This document shows, in pieces, positions 40,367-48,808 of a stretch of DNA of 64,000 nt (positions within the stretch are counted from its first letter, which is position 1; every line of letters begins with the position of its first letter). This stretch comes from Cellulomonas fimi ATCC 484. GTDB lineage: Bacteria; Actinomycetota; Actinomycetes; Actinomycetales; Cellulomonadaceae. The translations under genes and the position numbers were made by a program. The notes under the pieces were generated by a model, which worked only from the letters and a program-made list of their open reading frames with translations, was not told where the DNA came from and searched no databases. The stretch covers positions 744,001 through 808,000 of the forward strand of contig NC_015514.1 of the NCBI RefSeq assembly GCF_000212695.1, read 5' to 3'.

Positions 40367-40819
40367 TCAGGCGCCCACGCGGGCCGGGGTCTCCGTCGGG
40401 AGGTCCCGGCCCGCTCGTCTGCGTGCGAGCGCGAGCGCGCCGACGCCCAGCGCGGTGCCGACGGTGTTCATGGCGACGTCCTGCACGGTCGGCACGCGTG
40501 TCGGGAGGAACGCGAGCTGCGCGACCTCGATGGCTGTCGACGTGAGCGCACCCAGCGCGACGGTGAGCCACGGCCGGCGCAGCAGCAGTGCGACGAGGAG
40601 CCCGAACGGCACGAACATCACGACGTTCGCGACCGCCTCCACGCCCGCGTAGGTGACGGCGACGCCTCGTCCCTGCAGCCACGCGAGCACCGTCCTGACC
40701 ACGCCGAACGCCTCGTCGGGCGCCGGCTCGGGCCACAGCGTGACGCGCACGACGCACGCGAGGTAGACGGCGAGGGCGACGAGGAGCGCGCGGCGTGGGG
40801 CGTGGAGCAGGCGGTGCAC
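40367..40819 (-). CDS. VanZ family membrane protein
   Basis: Membrane protein of 150 residues from GTG 40819, with four hydrophobic helices. The conserved NVVMFVPFGLLVALLL and STAIEVAQLAFLPTRVPTVQDV, then NTVGTALG segments are diagnostic of VanZ-like proteins (PF04892), which affect teicoplanin sensitivity in some bacteria but are mostly uncharacterised. A longer start at 40849 is possible, but TACGGT lies six bases before 40819. Confidence 0.88.
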   Translation of the reverse strand: MHRLLHAPRRALLVALAVYLACVVRVTLWPEPAPDEAFGVVRTVLAWLQGRGVAVTYAGVEAVANVVMFVPFGLLVALLLRRPWLTVALGALTSTAIEVAQLAFLPTRVPTVQDVAMNTVGTALGVGALALARRRAGRDLPTETPARVGA

Positions 40820-40825
40820 CCGGTC

Positions 40826-40831
40826 ACCGTA
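40826..40831 (-). promoter_or_regulatory. Leaderless-type -10 element of the vanZ-like gene
   Basis: On the minus strand TACGGT, six bases, GTG 40819. It decides the start codon in favour of 40819 over the upstream GTG 40849. Confidence 0.55.
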
Positions 40832-40880
40832 GCCGTCACGGAGAGTCACGCTCCCACTTTCCGGATGCCTCGGGCAGTTG

Positions 40881-40886
40881 TACGTT
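40881..40886 (+). promoter_or_regulatory. -10 element of the first LSSTG surface protein gene
   Basis: TACGTT, 17 bases after TTTCCG (40858-40863), and 55 bases before the ATG. The GGATG (40863-40867) and CGTT (40883-40886) are also spaced like an ECF-type promoter (GGAA-N15/17-CGTT), so the sigma factor involved is unsure. Confidence 0.4.
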
Positions 40887-40941
40887 CGACGAGGCGCGTG
40901 CTCGCGCCACCGGCCCATGGGGGAAGCCGAGGGGGAAAAAC

Positions 40942-41469
40942 ATGAACGTTCGACGCCATCTCGCCGCCGCGCTCGTCGCAGGCGGTCTGCTCCTGTCCGC
41001 AGGGAGCGCGGCCACCGCAGCGGTCACCGACGACGGCTACCGGGCGCCGAGCGTGGTCGCCACGGTGTCCGACCCGACACCGGCGCCCGGCCAGCCGTTC
41101 ACCGTGACGATCCAGTACCGGCCGTCGACGGCGGTCTCGCTCACGGTGACGTCGTCGCCCGCGTCCATCCCGGACAGCGCGATCACGATCGCGGGCACCC
41201 GGTCGCTGACCAGGACGACCGACGCGTCCGGGGCGGTGTCCTTCACCGTCACGCTCGCCCAGGAAGGCACGTACACGCTCACCGCGCGCGACGCCGCGAC
41301 GGGTGCCGTGATCGCGACCGAGGTGCTCGCGGTGACCACGACCGGCACGGGCGGCACGCTGAGCTCGACCGGCGCCGACGCGCTCCCGTACGTCGTCGGT
41401 GCCGGCGCTCTGCTCGTCGTGGGCGTCGGGGCGCTGCTGCTCGCGCGCCGGCGCAGCGCCGCCCTCTGA
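40942..41469 (+). CDS. Secreted LSSTG-type cell-wall-anchored protein (paralog 1)
   Basis: The 175-residue product from ATG 40942 (GAGGGGG ribosome site) has a signal peptide (NVRRHLAAALVAGGLLLSAG, cleavage near residue 27), one Ig-like beta domain (VVATVSDPTPAPGQPFTVTI, then DSAITIAGTRSLTRTTDASG and FTVTLAQEGTYTL), and a C-terminal sorting signal: LSSTG at 140-144, a hydrophobic helix and RRR. The motif is LPXTG with Ser at position 2. It closely resembles the protein at 43614 and flanks a DUF4012 gene. Likely sortase-linked surface protein; sortase is not in the window. Confidence 0.82.
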   Translation: MNVRRHLAAALVAGGLLLSAGSAATAAVTDDGYRAPSVVATVSDPTPAPGQPFTVTIQYRPSTAVSLTVTSSPASIPDSAITIAGTRSLTRTTDASGAVSFTVTLAQEGTYTLTARDAATGAVIATEVLAVTTTGTGGTLSSTGADALPYVVGAGALLVVGVGALLLARRRSAAL

Positions 41470-41489
41470 GCGGCGCCCACGTGCGCCGA

Positions 41490-41530
41490 CCGACGGCGCG
41501 GCCGGGGGACGACCCGGGCCGCGCCGTCGG
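41490..41530 (+). terminator. Hairpin terminator after the first LSSTG gene
   Basis: Perfect 14-bp inverted repeat, CCGACGGCGCGGCC with GGCCGCGCCGTCGG, around a 13-base loop that can add GGG/CCC pairs. It starts 21 bases after the stop at 41469. Confidence 0.8.
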
Positions 41531-41638
41531 CGTGCCGGGGCCCGCTCAGGGGCCGTGGTTACCATCGAGCCGCGTCGCGCGGCGGCGTGCCGGACGTCGC
41601 ACGCCCGACGCCCGACCCACCCGAGCGGGAGGCCCTGC

Positions 41639-43501
41639 GTGACACACCCGGACTGGGGCGACGCCTGGTCCGCGCAGAGCGTCCCGGAGCAGCCCGCCGC
41701 CCCCGAGCCGCGTTGGCGTCGCGCGGTGCCCGCCCGGGTGCGCCGGGGACGCCGCCGGACCCGGGTCCTGCTCGGTGCCGGTGCCCTCGTCGCGGTGGTG
41801 CTCGCCGCGGCCGGGTGGCTCGCTCTCGACGCGATCGCGGCGCGCGACGCGCTGCTGTCCGCCCGCGCGGAGGTCGTGCGCCTGCAGGAGCAGGCGGCTG
41901 CGGGCGACGTCGAGGGTGCGCGGGCGACTGTGACGCGACTGCAGGACGACGCCGCGACGGCGCGCGAGCGGACCCGGGGACCGGTGTGGGCGGTCGCCGC
42001 CGTGGTGCCGTGGGTCGGCGCGCAGACCGAGGCCGTGCAGGTCGTCGCCGACGTCGTCGACAACCTCGCGCAGCACGGGCTGCCGCCGCTCGTCGACGCC
42101 GTGTCGCTCGTCGACCCGGCCGGCCTCGCGCCCGTCGACGGGCGCGTCGACCTCGCGCCGCTCGCCGCGGCCGCCCCGCAGATCGTCGGGGCCGACACCG
42201 CCGTGCAGGCCGCCGTCGCGCAGCTCGACGGCGTGGACACCTCCCGGCTCGTCGGCCAGGTGGCCGAGCCTGTGCAGGAGCTGCGCGGTCAGGTGGCCGA
42301 CGTCGCCGCCACCACGTCGACCGCGGCCCGGGCCGCCGCCCTGCTGCCGCCGATGCTCGGCGCGGACGGCCCGCGGACCTACCTCGTCCTCGTCCAGAAC
42401 AACGCCGAGCCGCGCGCGACGGGCGGCATCCCCGGCTCGGTCCTGCTGCTGAGCGTCGACGACGGGCGCGTCGAGGTCGTCGACCAGCGCCGCGGCGGCG
42501 AGCTCGCCGGACTCGCCGAACCCGCGCTGCCGCTCACCGAGACGGAGACCGCGCTGTTCGGAACCCTGCTCGGCACCGACATGCGCGACGTGACCTTCAC
42601 GCCCGACTTCCCGCGGACCGGGGAGCTCGCGCGCGCGATCTGGCAGCAGGAGGTCGGCGGCGAGGTCGACGGCGTGCTGTCGGTCGACCCGGGGGCGCTC
42701 GCCCTCGTGCTCGGTGCCACCGGGCCGGTCACGCTCGCGGACGGCAGCACGCTGTCCCGGGAGAACGCCGTCGCCGAGCTGCTCAACGGCGTGTACCTCC
42801 GGCTGGAGGACCCGGCCGAGCAGGACGCGTTCTTCGCGTCGACGGCCGCGACCGTGTTCGGTGCCGTCGCGGGCGGGCAGGGTGACGCGGCCGGCGTCGT
42901 CGACGCCCTCGCGCAGGCCGCCCGCGAGGGGCGCCTGCTCGTGTGGTCGGCGCACGCCGAGGAGCAGGAGCTGCTCGCCCCGACCGTGCTCGGCGGGGCG
43001 CTGCGCGGGCGCGCCGGGGACGACTCGGCCGTCGTCGGCGTGTACCTCAACGACGGCACCCAGGCGAAGATGGGCTACTACCTCGACCTCCAGGTGACGG
43101 GCGAGGCGACGTCCTGCCGCCCCGACGGCTCGCAGCTCGTCGACGTGACCGTGAGCCTCACGTCCACGGCGCCCGCCGACGCGGCCGAGCTGCCCGAGTA
43201 CGTCGTCGGACCGGACCGGGTCGTGCCGCCGGGAGAGGTCCGGACCAATGTGCTCGTCTATGCACCCGCCGGCGGCCGCCTCGAGTCCGTGCGGGTGAAT
43301 TCCGGGGACCAGGGGGTGCTGGCCCAGGTGCACGACGACCTGGGCGTCGCGGCGCGGACATTCACTCTCGCACCCGGACAAAACGCGACGATGGACCTGG
43401 AGATCCTGACCGGAAAGTCCTCGCAAGGAAATCTGGTCATTCGTTCAACTCCTCTTGCGGGCGGTTCCGGGCCCTGGAGCATCCCTTCCAGCTGCCCGTG
43501 A
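41639..43501 (+). CDS. DUF4012 family membrane-anchored protein (copy 1)
   Basis: The 620-residue product from GTG 41639 (ribosome site GGGAGG) has a basic N terminus, one membrane helix near residues 44-65 and a large extracellular region. The DUF4012 core (PF13196) begins near residue 235: LLPPMLGADGPRTYLVLVQN, then NAEPRATGGIPGSVLLL, DVTFTPDFPRTGELARAIWQ and GVLSVDPGALALVLGATGPV. The N-terminal part is helical. Function of the family is unknown; it often lies near surface-polysaccharide or wall genes. A second copy lies at 59770. Followed after 112 bases by an LSSTG surface protein gene. Confidence 0.85.
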   Translation: MTHPDWGDAWSAQSVPEQPAAPEPRWRRAVPARVRRGRRRTRVLLGAGALVAVVLAAAGWLALDAIAARDALLSARAEVVRLQEQAAAGDVEGARATVTRLQDDAATARERTRGPVWAVAAVVPWVGAQTEAVQVVADVVDNLAQHGLPPLVDAVSLVDPAGLAPVDGRVDLAPLAAAAPQIVGADTAVQAAVAQLDGVDTSRLVGQVAEPVQELRGQVADVAATTSTAARAAALLPPMLGADGPRTYLVLVQNNAEPRATGGIPGSVLLLSVDDGRVEVVDQRRGGELAGLAEPALPLTETETALFGTLLGTDMRDVTFTPDFPRTGELARAIWQQEVGGEVDGVLSVDPGALALVLGATGPVTLADGSTLSRENAVAELLNGVYLRLEDPAEQDAFFASTAATVFGAVAGGQGDAAGVVDALAQAAREGRLLVWSAHAEEQELLAPTVLGGALRGRAGDDSAVVGVYLNDGTQAKMGYYLDLQVTGEATSCRPDGSQLVDVTVSLTSTAPADAAELPEYVVGPDRVVPPGEVRTNVLVYAPAGGRLESVRVNSGDQGVLAQVHDDLGVAARTFTLAPGQNATMDLEILTGKSSQGNLVIRSTPLAGGSGPWSIPSSCP

Positions 43502-43560
43502 AAATCGGTACCGTGACCGCGACCGCTCCTCGTGAGCGGTTGCCCGTGGGGGGAATGTCC

Positions 43561-43590
43561 GGAAAGACGCACCCGCACGAACGTCCGGAA
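43561..43590 (+). promoter_or_regulatory. Candidate ECF-type promoter and GTCCGGAA direct repeats
   Basis: GGAAA (43561-43565), 16 bases, CGTC (43582-43585) has the spacing of an ECF-type promoter, 29 bases before the ATG at 43614. The sequence GTCCGGAA occurs twice, at 43557-43564 and 43583-43590. It is a weak, pattern-only call. Confidence 0.3.
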
Positions 43591-43613
43591 TTCCAACGTG
43601 GGGGAGCACCACC

Positions 43614-44132
43614 ATGAAGACCCGTCGCGCCATCGTGACTGCGGCCGCAGTCGCCGGCCTCGTCCTCGCACCGACCGCTGCCTTCGGCTACGGCGCCGAC
43701 GACTACAGCAACGACGGCACGGTGTCCGACACGACGCCCGCCGTCGGCCAGGCGTTCACGGTCACGGTGAAGGGCCCTGCGAACACACCCGTGACCCTCA
43801 CGGTCACGTCGAACCCGGCCTCGCTGCCCGACTCCACGATCACGATCGCCGGCACCCGGTCGCTCACCAAGACGACCGACGCTGCGGGCGACGCCGTCTT
43901 CACCGTGACGCTGGCGCAGTCCGGCACGTTCACGCTCGTCGTCACGGACGGCGCCTCCGGCGCGGTGCTGTCGACCCAGGCCGTGACGGTGGCCGGTGCC
44001 GCCGCCCCCGCCGCGCTCAGCTCGACCGGCTCGAACGCCCTGCCGATCGCCGCGGGTGCGGGCGCGCTGCTCGCCGTCGGCGCCGGTGCGGTCGTCATCG
44101 CCCGCCGCCGCGCGCAGGCCGTGCGCGTCTGA
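43614..44132 (+). CDS. Secreted LSSTG-type cell-wall-anchored protein (paralog 2)
   Basis: The 172-residue product from ATG 43614 (GGGGGAG ribosome site) has a signal peptide (KTRRAIVTAAAVAGLVLAPT, cleavage near residue 25), one Ig-like beta domain and a sorting signal: LSSTG at 135-139, a hydrophobic stretch and RRR. The domain shares TITIAGTRSLTKTTDAAG and VTLAQSGTFTL with the protein at 40942, so the two are recent-looking paralogs either side of a DUF4012 gene. Probably displayed on the wall by a sortase. A strong hairpin follows. Confidence 0.82.
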   Translation: MKTRRAIVTAAAVAGLVLAPTAAFGYGADDYSNDGTVSDTTPAVGQAFTVTVKGPANTPVTLTVTSNPASLPDSTITIAGTRSLTKTTDAAGDAVFTVTLAQSGTFTLVVTDGASGAVLSTQAVTVAGAAAPAALSSTGSNALPIAAGAGALLAVGAGAVVIARRRAQAVRV

Positions 44133-44148
44133 CGCGCCCCGCACCGAC

Positions 44149-44184
44149 GAAGGGCCCCACCGGATCGCTCCGGTGGGGCCCTTC
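44149..44184. terminator. Strong bidirectional hairpin terminator
   Basis: Perfect 16-bp inverted repeat, GAAGGGCCCCACCGGA with TCCGGTGGGGCCCTTC, loop TCGC. It lies between the convergent LSSTG gene (stop 44132) and the Wzc-like gene (stop at 44217) and can serve both. Confidence 0.9.
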
Positions 44185-44216
44185 TCGTCGTCCGCCCCGC
44201 TGCGCGGGGAGCCTGC

Positions 44217-45782
44217 CTAGGCCGAGGGGCCGCCGCGCTGGTGCTGCGGGCCGGGCTGCAGCCCGCGTGCGCGGGCCTCGCTGAGCGCGTCGCCCGGCCA
44301 GATCGAGCCCGTCGTCGTCGGCACCGGGACCGCACCCGTCGGGGTGCCGTTGACGGGGGCGGTCGGGGCCGTCGGGGCCGTGCGCGAGCGCCGCCGGCGA
44401 CCGCCCGCGCGACCCTTCGCCCCGTCCACCGCGGGCGTCGGCGAGTAGTCGTAGTACGTGTACTGGTCGCCCGCCTTGCGGTGCTGGCGGTTCAGCACGA
44501 TCCCGAGCACGCGCGCGCCGACCGTCTCCAGCGAGCTCATCGACTCCGTGAGCTGGTTGCGGTGCAGCTTGTCCGACCCCGCGACCACGAGCGCGCCGCC
44601 CGTGAGCCTCGCGAGGATCGCCGCGTCCGTCACCGGCAGCAGCGGCGCCGTGTCGAGGAGCACCACCTCGTACCGCGACGTCAGTGTCTCGAGGAGCTGT
44701 GCCATCGCCTGCGACCCGAGCAGCTCGCTCGGGTTCGGCGGGATCTGGCCCGCGGGCAGCACGTGCAGGTTGCCGTTGCCCCAGGGCTGCACGACGTCCG
44801 CGACGTCCGCCCGCCCGATGAGCACCGTCGTCAGGCCCACCGAGCCCTCGATGCCCATGTACCTCGCGACCGCCGGGCGCCGCAGGTCCGCGTCCACGAG
44901 CACGACGCGCGTGCCCGCGTCCGCGAGCGTGATCGCCACGTTGATCGACGTCGTCGACTTGCCCTCACCGGGCACCGACGAGGTGACCACGATCGAGCGC
45001 GGCCGGTCCGCGACGTCGAGGAACTGCAGGTTCGTGCGCACGCGCCGGAACGCCTCCGCGCGGTGGCTGTGCGGGCTCGTCTGCACGATGAGCGGATGCT
45101 TCGGGGCGTCCTCGTCGAACGGGATCGTGCCGATCACGGAGGTGTCCGTGACCCGCGCGACGTCGTCCTCCGTGCGCACGCGCGTGTCGAGCACCTCGCG
45201 CAGCACCGCGATGCCCACGCCCAGCGCCAGGCCGACCAGCAGCCCCAGCGCCACGTTGAGCTTGAGGTTGGGCGACGAGGGCGACGTCGGCGCCGCCGCC
45301 TCCCGCACGACCGACACCTTCACCGCCGAGGCGCCGCCGCCCGCCGGGGTCTCCAGCTCGGCGATGACGTCCTTGAACTCCGCGGCGATCGCGTCGGCCA
45401 TCGCCGCGGCGACCGCCGGGTTCTCGTGCGAGACGGTCACGTTGATGAGCGACGTGTTGAGCGGGGAGTCCGCCCGCACCTGGCCCGCGAGCTGCTCGAC
45501 GCGCGCGTCGATGCCCATCTCGTCGATCACCGGACCCAGCACGCTCGGGCTGTTCACGAGCTGCGCGTACGACGTGACCTGCTGACGCGTGAAGTTCGCG
45601 CCCTGCAGCAGGTCGGACGTCGACGCCCCGCCCTGCACCGACACGTAGAGCTGCGTCGTCGCCTGGTACATCGGCGTCGTCGCGAGCGACGCCGCCACGG
45701 CCCCCAGCGTCGCCAGGGCCGTGATCGCGACGATCGACACCCACCGCTTGCGCAGGACGCGCAGATAGTCCTGAAGCTCCAC
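44217..45782 (-). CDS. Polysaccharide co-polymerase / tyrosine kinase (Wzc/CpsD-like)
   Basis: Controls chain length and export of exopolysaccharide. GTG 45782 follows GAGGGG. The 521-residue product fuses a Wzz-type domain, with membrane helices near residues 15-35 and 185-205, to a BY-kinase. Walker A is VPGEGKSTT with K275, Walker A' is VVLVDADLRRP, Walker B is VVLLDTAPLL. A Tyr cluster (YTYYDY) near residue 450 is the likely autophosphorylation site. The C-terminal tail after it is low complexity. It is divergent from the priming transferase gene across a 268-base promoter region. Confidence 0.93.
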   Translation of the reverse strand: MELQDYLRVLRKRWVSIVAITALATLGAVAASLATTPMYQATTQLYVSVQGGASTSDLLQGANFTRQQVTSYAQLVNSPSVLGPVIDEMGIDARVEQLAGQVRADSPLNTSLINVTVSHENPAVAAAMADAIAAEFKDVIAELETPAGGGASAVKVSVVREAAAPTSPSSPNLKLNVALGLLVGLALGVGIAVLREVLDTRVRTEDDVARVTDTSVIGTIPFDEDAPKHPLIVQTSPHSHRAEAFRRVRTNLQFLDVADRPRSIVVTSSVPGEGKSTTSINVAITLADAGTRVVLVDADLRRPAVARYMGIEGSVGLTTVLIGRADVADVVQPWGNGNLHVLPAGQIPPNPSELLGSQAMAQLLETLTSRYEVVLLDTAPLLPVTDAAILARLTGGALVVAGSDKLHRNQLTESMSSLETVGARVLGIVLNRQHRKAGDQYTYYDYSPTPAVDGAKGRAGGRRRRSRTAPTAPTAPVNGTPTGAVPVPTTTGSIWPGDALSEARARGLQPGPQHQRGGPSA

Positions 45783-45822
45783 GAATTGCCCCTCGGTCCG
45801 GCCGCAGGCCCCTCCCGGCGGC

Positions 45823-45940
45823 GCGCAATTGTCTCACGGCACCACATTCCTGCCCCGCCGGCAGGTCGGCACGCTGACACCGTGCCCGGCCCCTTCCACG
45901 TCCGCCGCGCGGGACCGGCGGCGGCGCGACACAATTGCGC
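45823..45940. promoter_or_regulatory. Divergent exopolysaccharide promoter region with paired inverted CAATTG boxes
   Basis: GCGCAATTGTCTC (45823-45835) and GACACAATTGCGC (45928-45940) are inverted copies with one mismatch in 13, separated by 92 bases and each centred on CAATTG, an AT-rich island in GC-rich DNA. They lie between the Wzc-like gene (start 45782) and the transferase gene (46051). They may be two binding sites for one regulator. Confidence 0.5.
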
Positions 45941-46005
45941 CGCCGTGGCCTGCGCCGTCGTATCTCACGAGCGCTTCGCCCGGAATGTGAATCCGTCGCC
46001 GTGGG

Positions 46006-46011
46006 TAGCAT
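46006..46011 (+). promoter_or_regulatory. Candidate -10 element of the exopolysaccharide operon
   Basis: TAGCAT lies 40 bases before the GTG at 46051, which follows the ribosome site GGGGGA (46041-46046). No convincing -35 hexamer was identified. Confidence 0.4.
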
Positions 46012-46050
46012 GGCGCCGTTCGTGGTGTCCACCGTCGACTGGGGGAATCG

Positions 46051-47550
46051 GTGGTCGAGATGCGCGCCGTCCCGTCGTCGGGACCGACGCCCGGCCCGGC
46101 CGTGCCCGCCGGCGAGCGCACCGCCGCCGACACCGCGCCCTGGTGGCCCTGGTACGTCGCGCGGCTCACCATCACCGACGCCTTCTGCATCATCGTCGCC
46201 GTGGGCGTCGCCTACGTCGTCCGCTTCGACGTCCCCACCCTCGTCTCCGGCGAGTACTCCCCGTCCTACCTCGCCGTCTCCGCCGTGCTGGCGACCGCCT
46301 GGCTCGCCGCGCTCGCGATCGTGCGCTCCCGCGACCGCCGCATCATCGGCACCGGCCCCGTCGAGTACGCACGCGTCTTCGGCGCGACGTGGCGCCTGTT
46401 CGCGGTCGTCGCGATCGTCGCCTACCTCCTGAAGATGGACATCGGCCGCGGGTACCTGGCCGTCGCCGCACCGCTCGGTCTTCTCCTCATCCTCGTCAGC
46501 CGGTACGCCTGGCGTCTGTGGCTCCACCGCCGTCGTGACGCGGGCCGCATGCAGTCCGGCATCCTCGTCATCGGCCACCGCGAGAAGGCCGCCCGCCTCA
46601 TCCAGGACCTGCACCGTAACCCCCGTGCCGGCTACGCCGTCGTCGGCGTGTGCGTGCCGTCGGGGGAGATCTCGACGGGGGAGACGGTCGCGGGCGTCCC
46701 GGTGCTCGGCTCGTTCGCCGATGCGGCGCGTGTCGCCGTCGCGACCCGCGCCTCCGCCGTCGCCGTCTCCGGATCGGACAGCATCACCTCGGACGCCGTC
46801 CGGCAGCTCGGATGGGACCTGGAGGGGTCCCACGTCGACCTCGCGCTCACGCTCTCGCTCGTCGACGTCGCCGGCCCGCGGGTGACGATGCAGCCGGTGT
46901 CCGGCCTGCCGTTGATGTACGTCGACGAGCCCCGGTTCACCGGTGCGAAGTACGCCGCCAAGACCGTCTTCGACTGGGTGGGCGCGACCGCTGCCGTCGT
47001 GGTCCTCTCACCGCTGCTCGCGCTCGTCGCCGTGGCCGTCGCCTGCACGAGCCGCGGCCCCGTCCTGTACACGCAGGAGCGCATCGGACGGGACGGGCGC
47101 CGGTTCCGGATGTACAAGTTCCGCTCCATGGTCGCCGACGCCCACGACCGTCTCGCGGAGGTGCTCGCCGCCGAAGGCGTCACCGAGATCGGACTCTTCT
47201 ACAAGCCGAAGCAGGACCCGCGCGTCACCCGGGTCGGCCGCTTCCTGCGGCGCTTCTCGCTCGACGAGCTCCCGCAGCTCTTCAACGTCCTGCGCGGCGA
47301 GATGAGCCTCGTCGGCCCCCGGCCGCAGATCGCCGAGGAGGTCGCGCACTACGACAGGACGGCGCACCGACGACTTCTGGTGAAGCCTGGTCTCACCGGT
47401 CTGTGGCAGGTCTCCGGACGCTCCGACCTCAGCCCGGAGGCCGGTGTCCGCATGGACGTGTCGTACGTCGAGAACTGGACGCTGTTCACGGACCTCCTCA
47501 TCCTCGTGCGGACGGCCAAGGTCGTCCTTATGCGGAGCGGTGCGTACTAG
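46051..47550 (+). CDS. Polyprenyl-phosphate sugar-1-phosphate transferase (WbaP/WcaJ-like priming enzyme)
   Basis: Starts exopolysaccharide repeat synthesis by moving a sugar 1-phosphate onto undecaprenyl phosphate. The 499-residue product has four N-terminal membrane helices, a CoA-binding-like middle domain ([20 protein letters not shown]), a fifth helix near residue 310 and the conserved catalytic domain: [20 protein letters not shown], then [25 protein letters not shown] and [20 protein letters not shown] 46051 is near a strong ribosome site; ATG 46060 is an alternative. First sugar is unknown. Confidence 0.94.
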   Translation: MVEMRAVPSSGPTPGPAVPAGERTAADTAPWWPWYVARLTITDAFCIIVAVGVAYVVRFDVPTLVSGEYSPSYLAVSAVLATAWLAALAIVRSRDRRIIGTGPVEYARVFGATWRLFAVVAIVAYLLKMDIGRGYLAVAAPLGLLLILVSRYAWRLWLHRRRDAGRMQSGILVIGHREKAARLIQDLHRNPRAGYAVVGVCVPSGEISTGETVAGVPVLGSFADAARVAVATRASAVAVSGSDSITSDAVRQLGWDLEGSHVDLALTLSLVDVAGPRVTMQPVSGLPLMYVDEPRFTGAKYAAKTVFDWVGATAAVVVLSPLLALVAVAVACTSRGPVLYTQERIGRDGRRFRMYKFRSMVADAHDRLAEVLAAEGVTEIGLFYKPKQDPRVTRVGRFLRRFSLDELPQLFNVLRGEMSLVGPRPQIAEEVAHYDRTAHRRLLVKPGLTGLWQVSGRSDLSPEAGVRMDVSYVENWTLFTDLLILVRTAKVVLMRSGAY

Positions 47551-47617
47551 GCATGCCGACCCGACCGGGCGGGCTGCGCGCCCCCGCGCCCTGCGACGAC
47601 ACAGAGCTGAGGACGGC

Positions 47618-48808
47618 TTGAGAACCATCGCCTTCTACCTTCCCCAGTTCCACCCGATCCCGGAGAACGACCAGTGGTGGGGTGAGGGCTTCACCGAGTG
47701 GACCAACGTCCGACGAGCTCGCCCCCAGTTCGACGGGCACGACCAGCCTCGCGAGCCGGGCGAGCTCGGGCACTACTCGCTCACCGATCACGACGTGCTG
47801 CGACGTCAGAGCGACCTGGCGCGCGCCCACGGGGTCGACGCCTTCTGCCTGTACTTCTACTGGTTCGACGGCCGGCGCCTCCTGGAGCGTCCGGTCGAGG
47901 CGTGGCGCTCGGACCCCGAGCTGCTGCCGTACTGCTTGTCCTGGGCGAACGAGTCATGGACGCGGCGCTGGGACGGCAAGTCCCGCGACGTCCTGATGCC
48001 GCAGAGCTACCAGGCCGGCTTCGAGGAGAGACTCTTCGCCGACCTGCTCCCGCATCTCCGCGCCCCGCACTATCTCCGGCAGCACGGAGCTCCCGTGCTC
48101 GTCGTGCACCGGGCCGACCAGCTGCCTGACCCCCTCGGCACCACGAGCCTGCTCCGGCGCTTGGCCGAGGATGCCGGCGTCGGCGGGTTGCACCTCGTCG
48201 CAGCCGAGACCAAGCCCGGGCTGGATCCGCGTCCGATGGGCTTCGACGCGGTCGTCGAGTTCCCGCCGGTCGGCAGCAACACCATCCGGAACGTGCACAC
48301 GGCCGCGCTGGACGGCGTCGCTCGCGACTTCCGTGGTCGCCTGATGTCGTACGAGAAGCTGGCCCGGACATTCGCGACCCGGTCCGGCGCCCCGTTCGTG
48401 AGATACCGCGGTGTGACGCCCGGGTGGGACAACACGCCCCGGCGGCAGGAGCGCGCGACGATCTACGTCGGTTCGACTCCCGAGCTCTTCGGCGCGTGGG
48501 CTTCGCGCGCGCGGAAGGCGGAGGAGGCGCAACGGGGCCGCGACGGCTTGCTCTTCGTGAACGCGTGGAACGAGTGGGCCGAAGGGGCGTACCTGGAGCC
48601 CGACACGCGGCGCGGGCTCGCGTACCTCGAGGCGATGACCGCGGGGTCGTCCGTCCCGTCCTCCGCGAGGTCCCGCTCCGCGTCGGGACGGCGCACGTGG
48701 ACGCGCCCGCAGCTGTACAGCGTCATGCTCGCGGCACTCGGGTCCGCGCTGAAGTCGGCGAGATCGGTCGTGCGCCACGTCGAGCGGCTGCGCCGGGGCT
48801 CGGCGTGA
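47618..48808 (+). CDS. WbsX-like glycan-acting protein
   Basis: The 396-residue product belongs to the WbsX family (PF14307), found in O-antigen and exopolysaccharide clusters, with an alpha-mannosidase/GH99-like barrel. The N terminus (TIAFYLPQFHPIPENDQWWG, then GFTEWTNVRRA) is highly characteristic; the C-terminal FVNAWNEWAEGAYLEPD is the second hallmark. TTG 47618 is chosen since it gives this N terminus and follows GAGGA. Whether it cuts or builds glycosidic bonds is unsettled. Its stop overlaps the next gene. Confidence 0.88.
   Translation: MRTIAFYLPQFHPIPENDQWWGEGFTEWTNVRRARPQFDGHDQPREPGELGHYSLTDHDVLRRQSDLARAHGVDAFCLYFYWFDGRRLLERPVEAWRSDPELLPYCLSWANESWTRRWDGKSRDVLMPQSYQAGFEERLFADLLPHLRAPHYLRQHGAPVLVVHRADQLPDPLGTTSLLRRLAEDAGVGGLHLVAAETKPGLDPRPMGFDAVVEFPPVGSNTIRNVHTAALDGVARDFRGRLMSYEKLARTFATRSGAPFVRYRGVTPGWDNTPRRQERATIYVGSTPELFGAWASRARKAEEAQRGRDGLLFVNAWNEWAEGAYLEPDTRRGLAYLEAMTAGSSVPSSARSRSASGRRTWTRPQLYSVMLAALGSALKSARSVVRHVERLRRGSA

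Noticed and set aside
40820-40849. Longer VanZ-like protein starting at GTG 40849
   Set aside because: A -10 element six bases before GTG 40819 would be inside the coding region; the extra ten residues are not hydrophobic or conserved-looking.
47551-47617. Separate small gene between the priming transferase and the WbsX-like gene
   Set aside because: The 67-base gap has no start with a ribosome site other than the TTG used for the WbsX-like gene.
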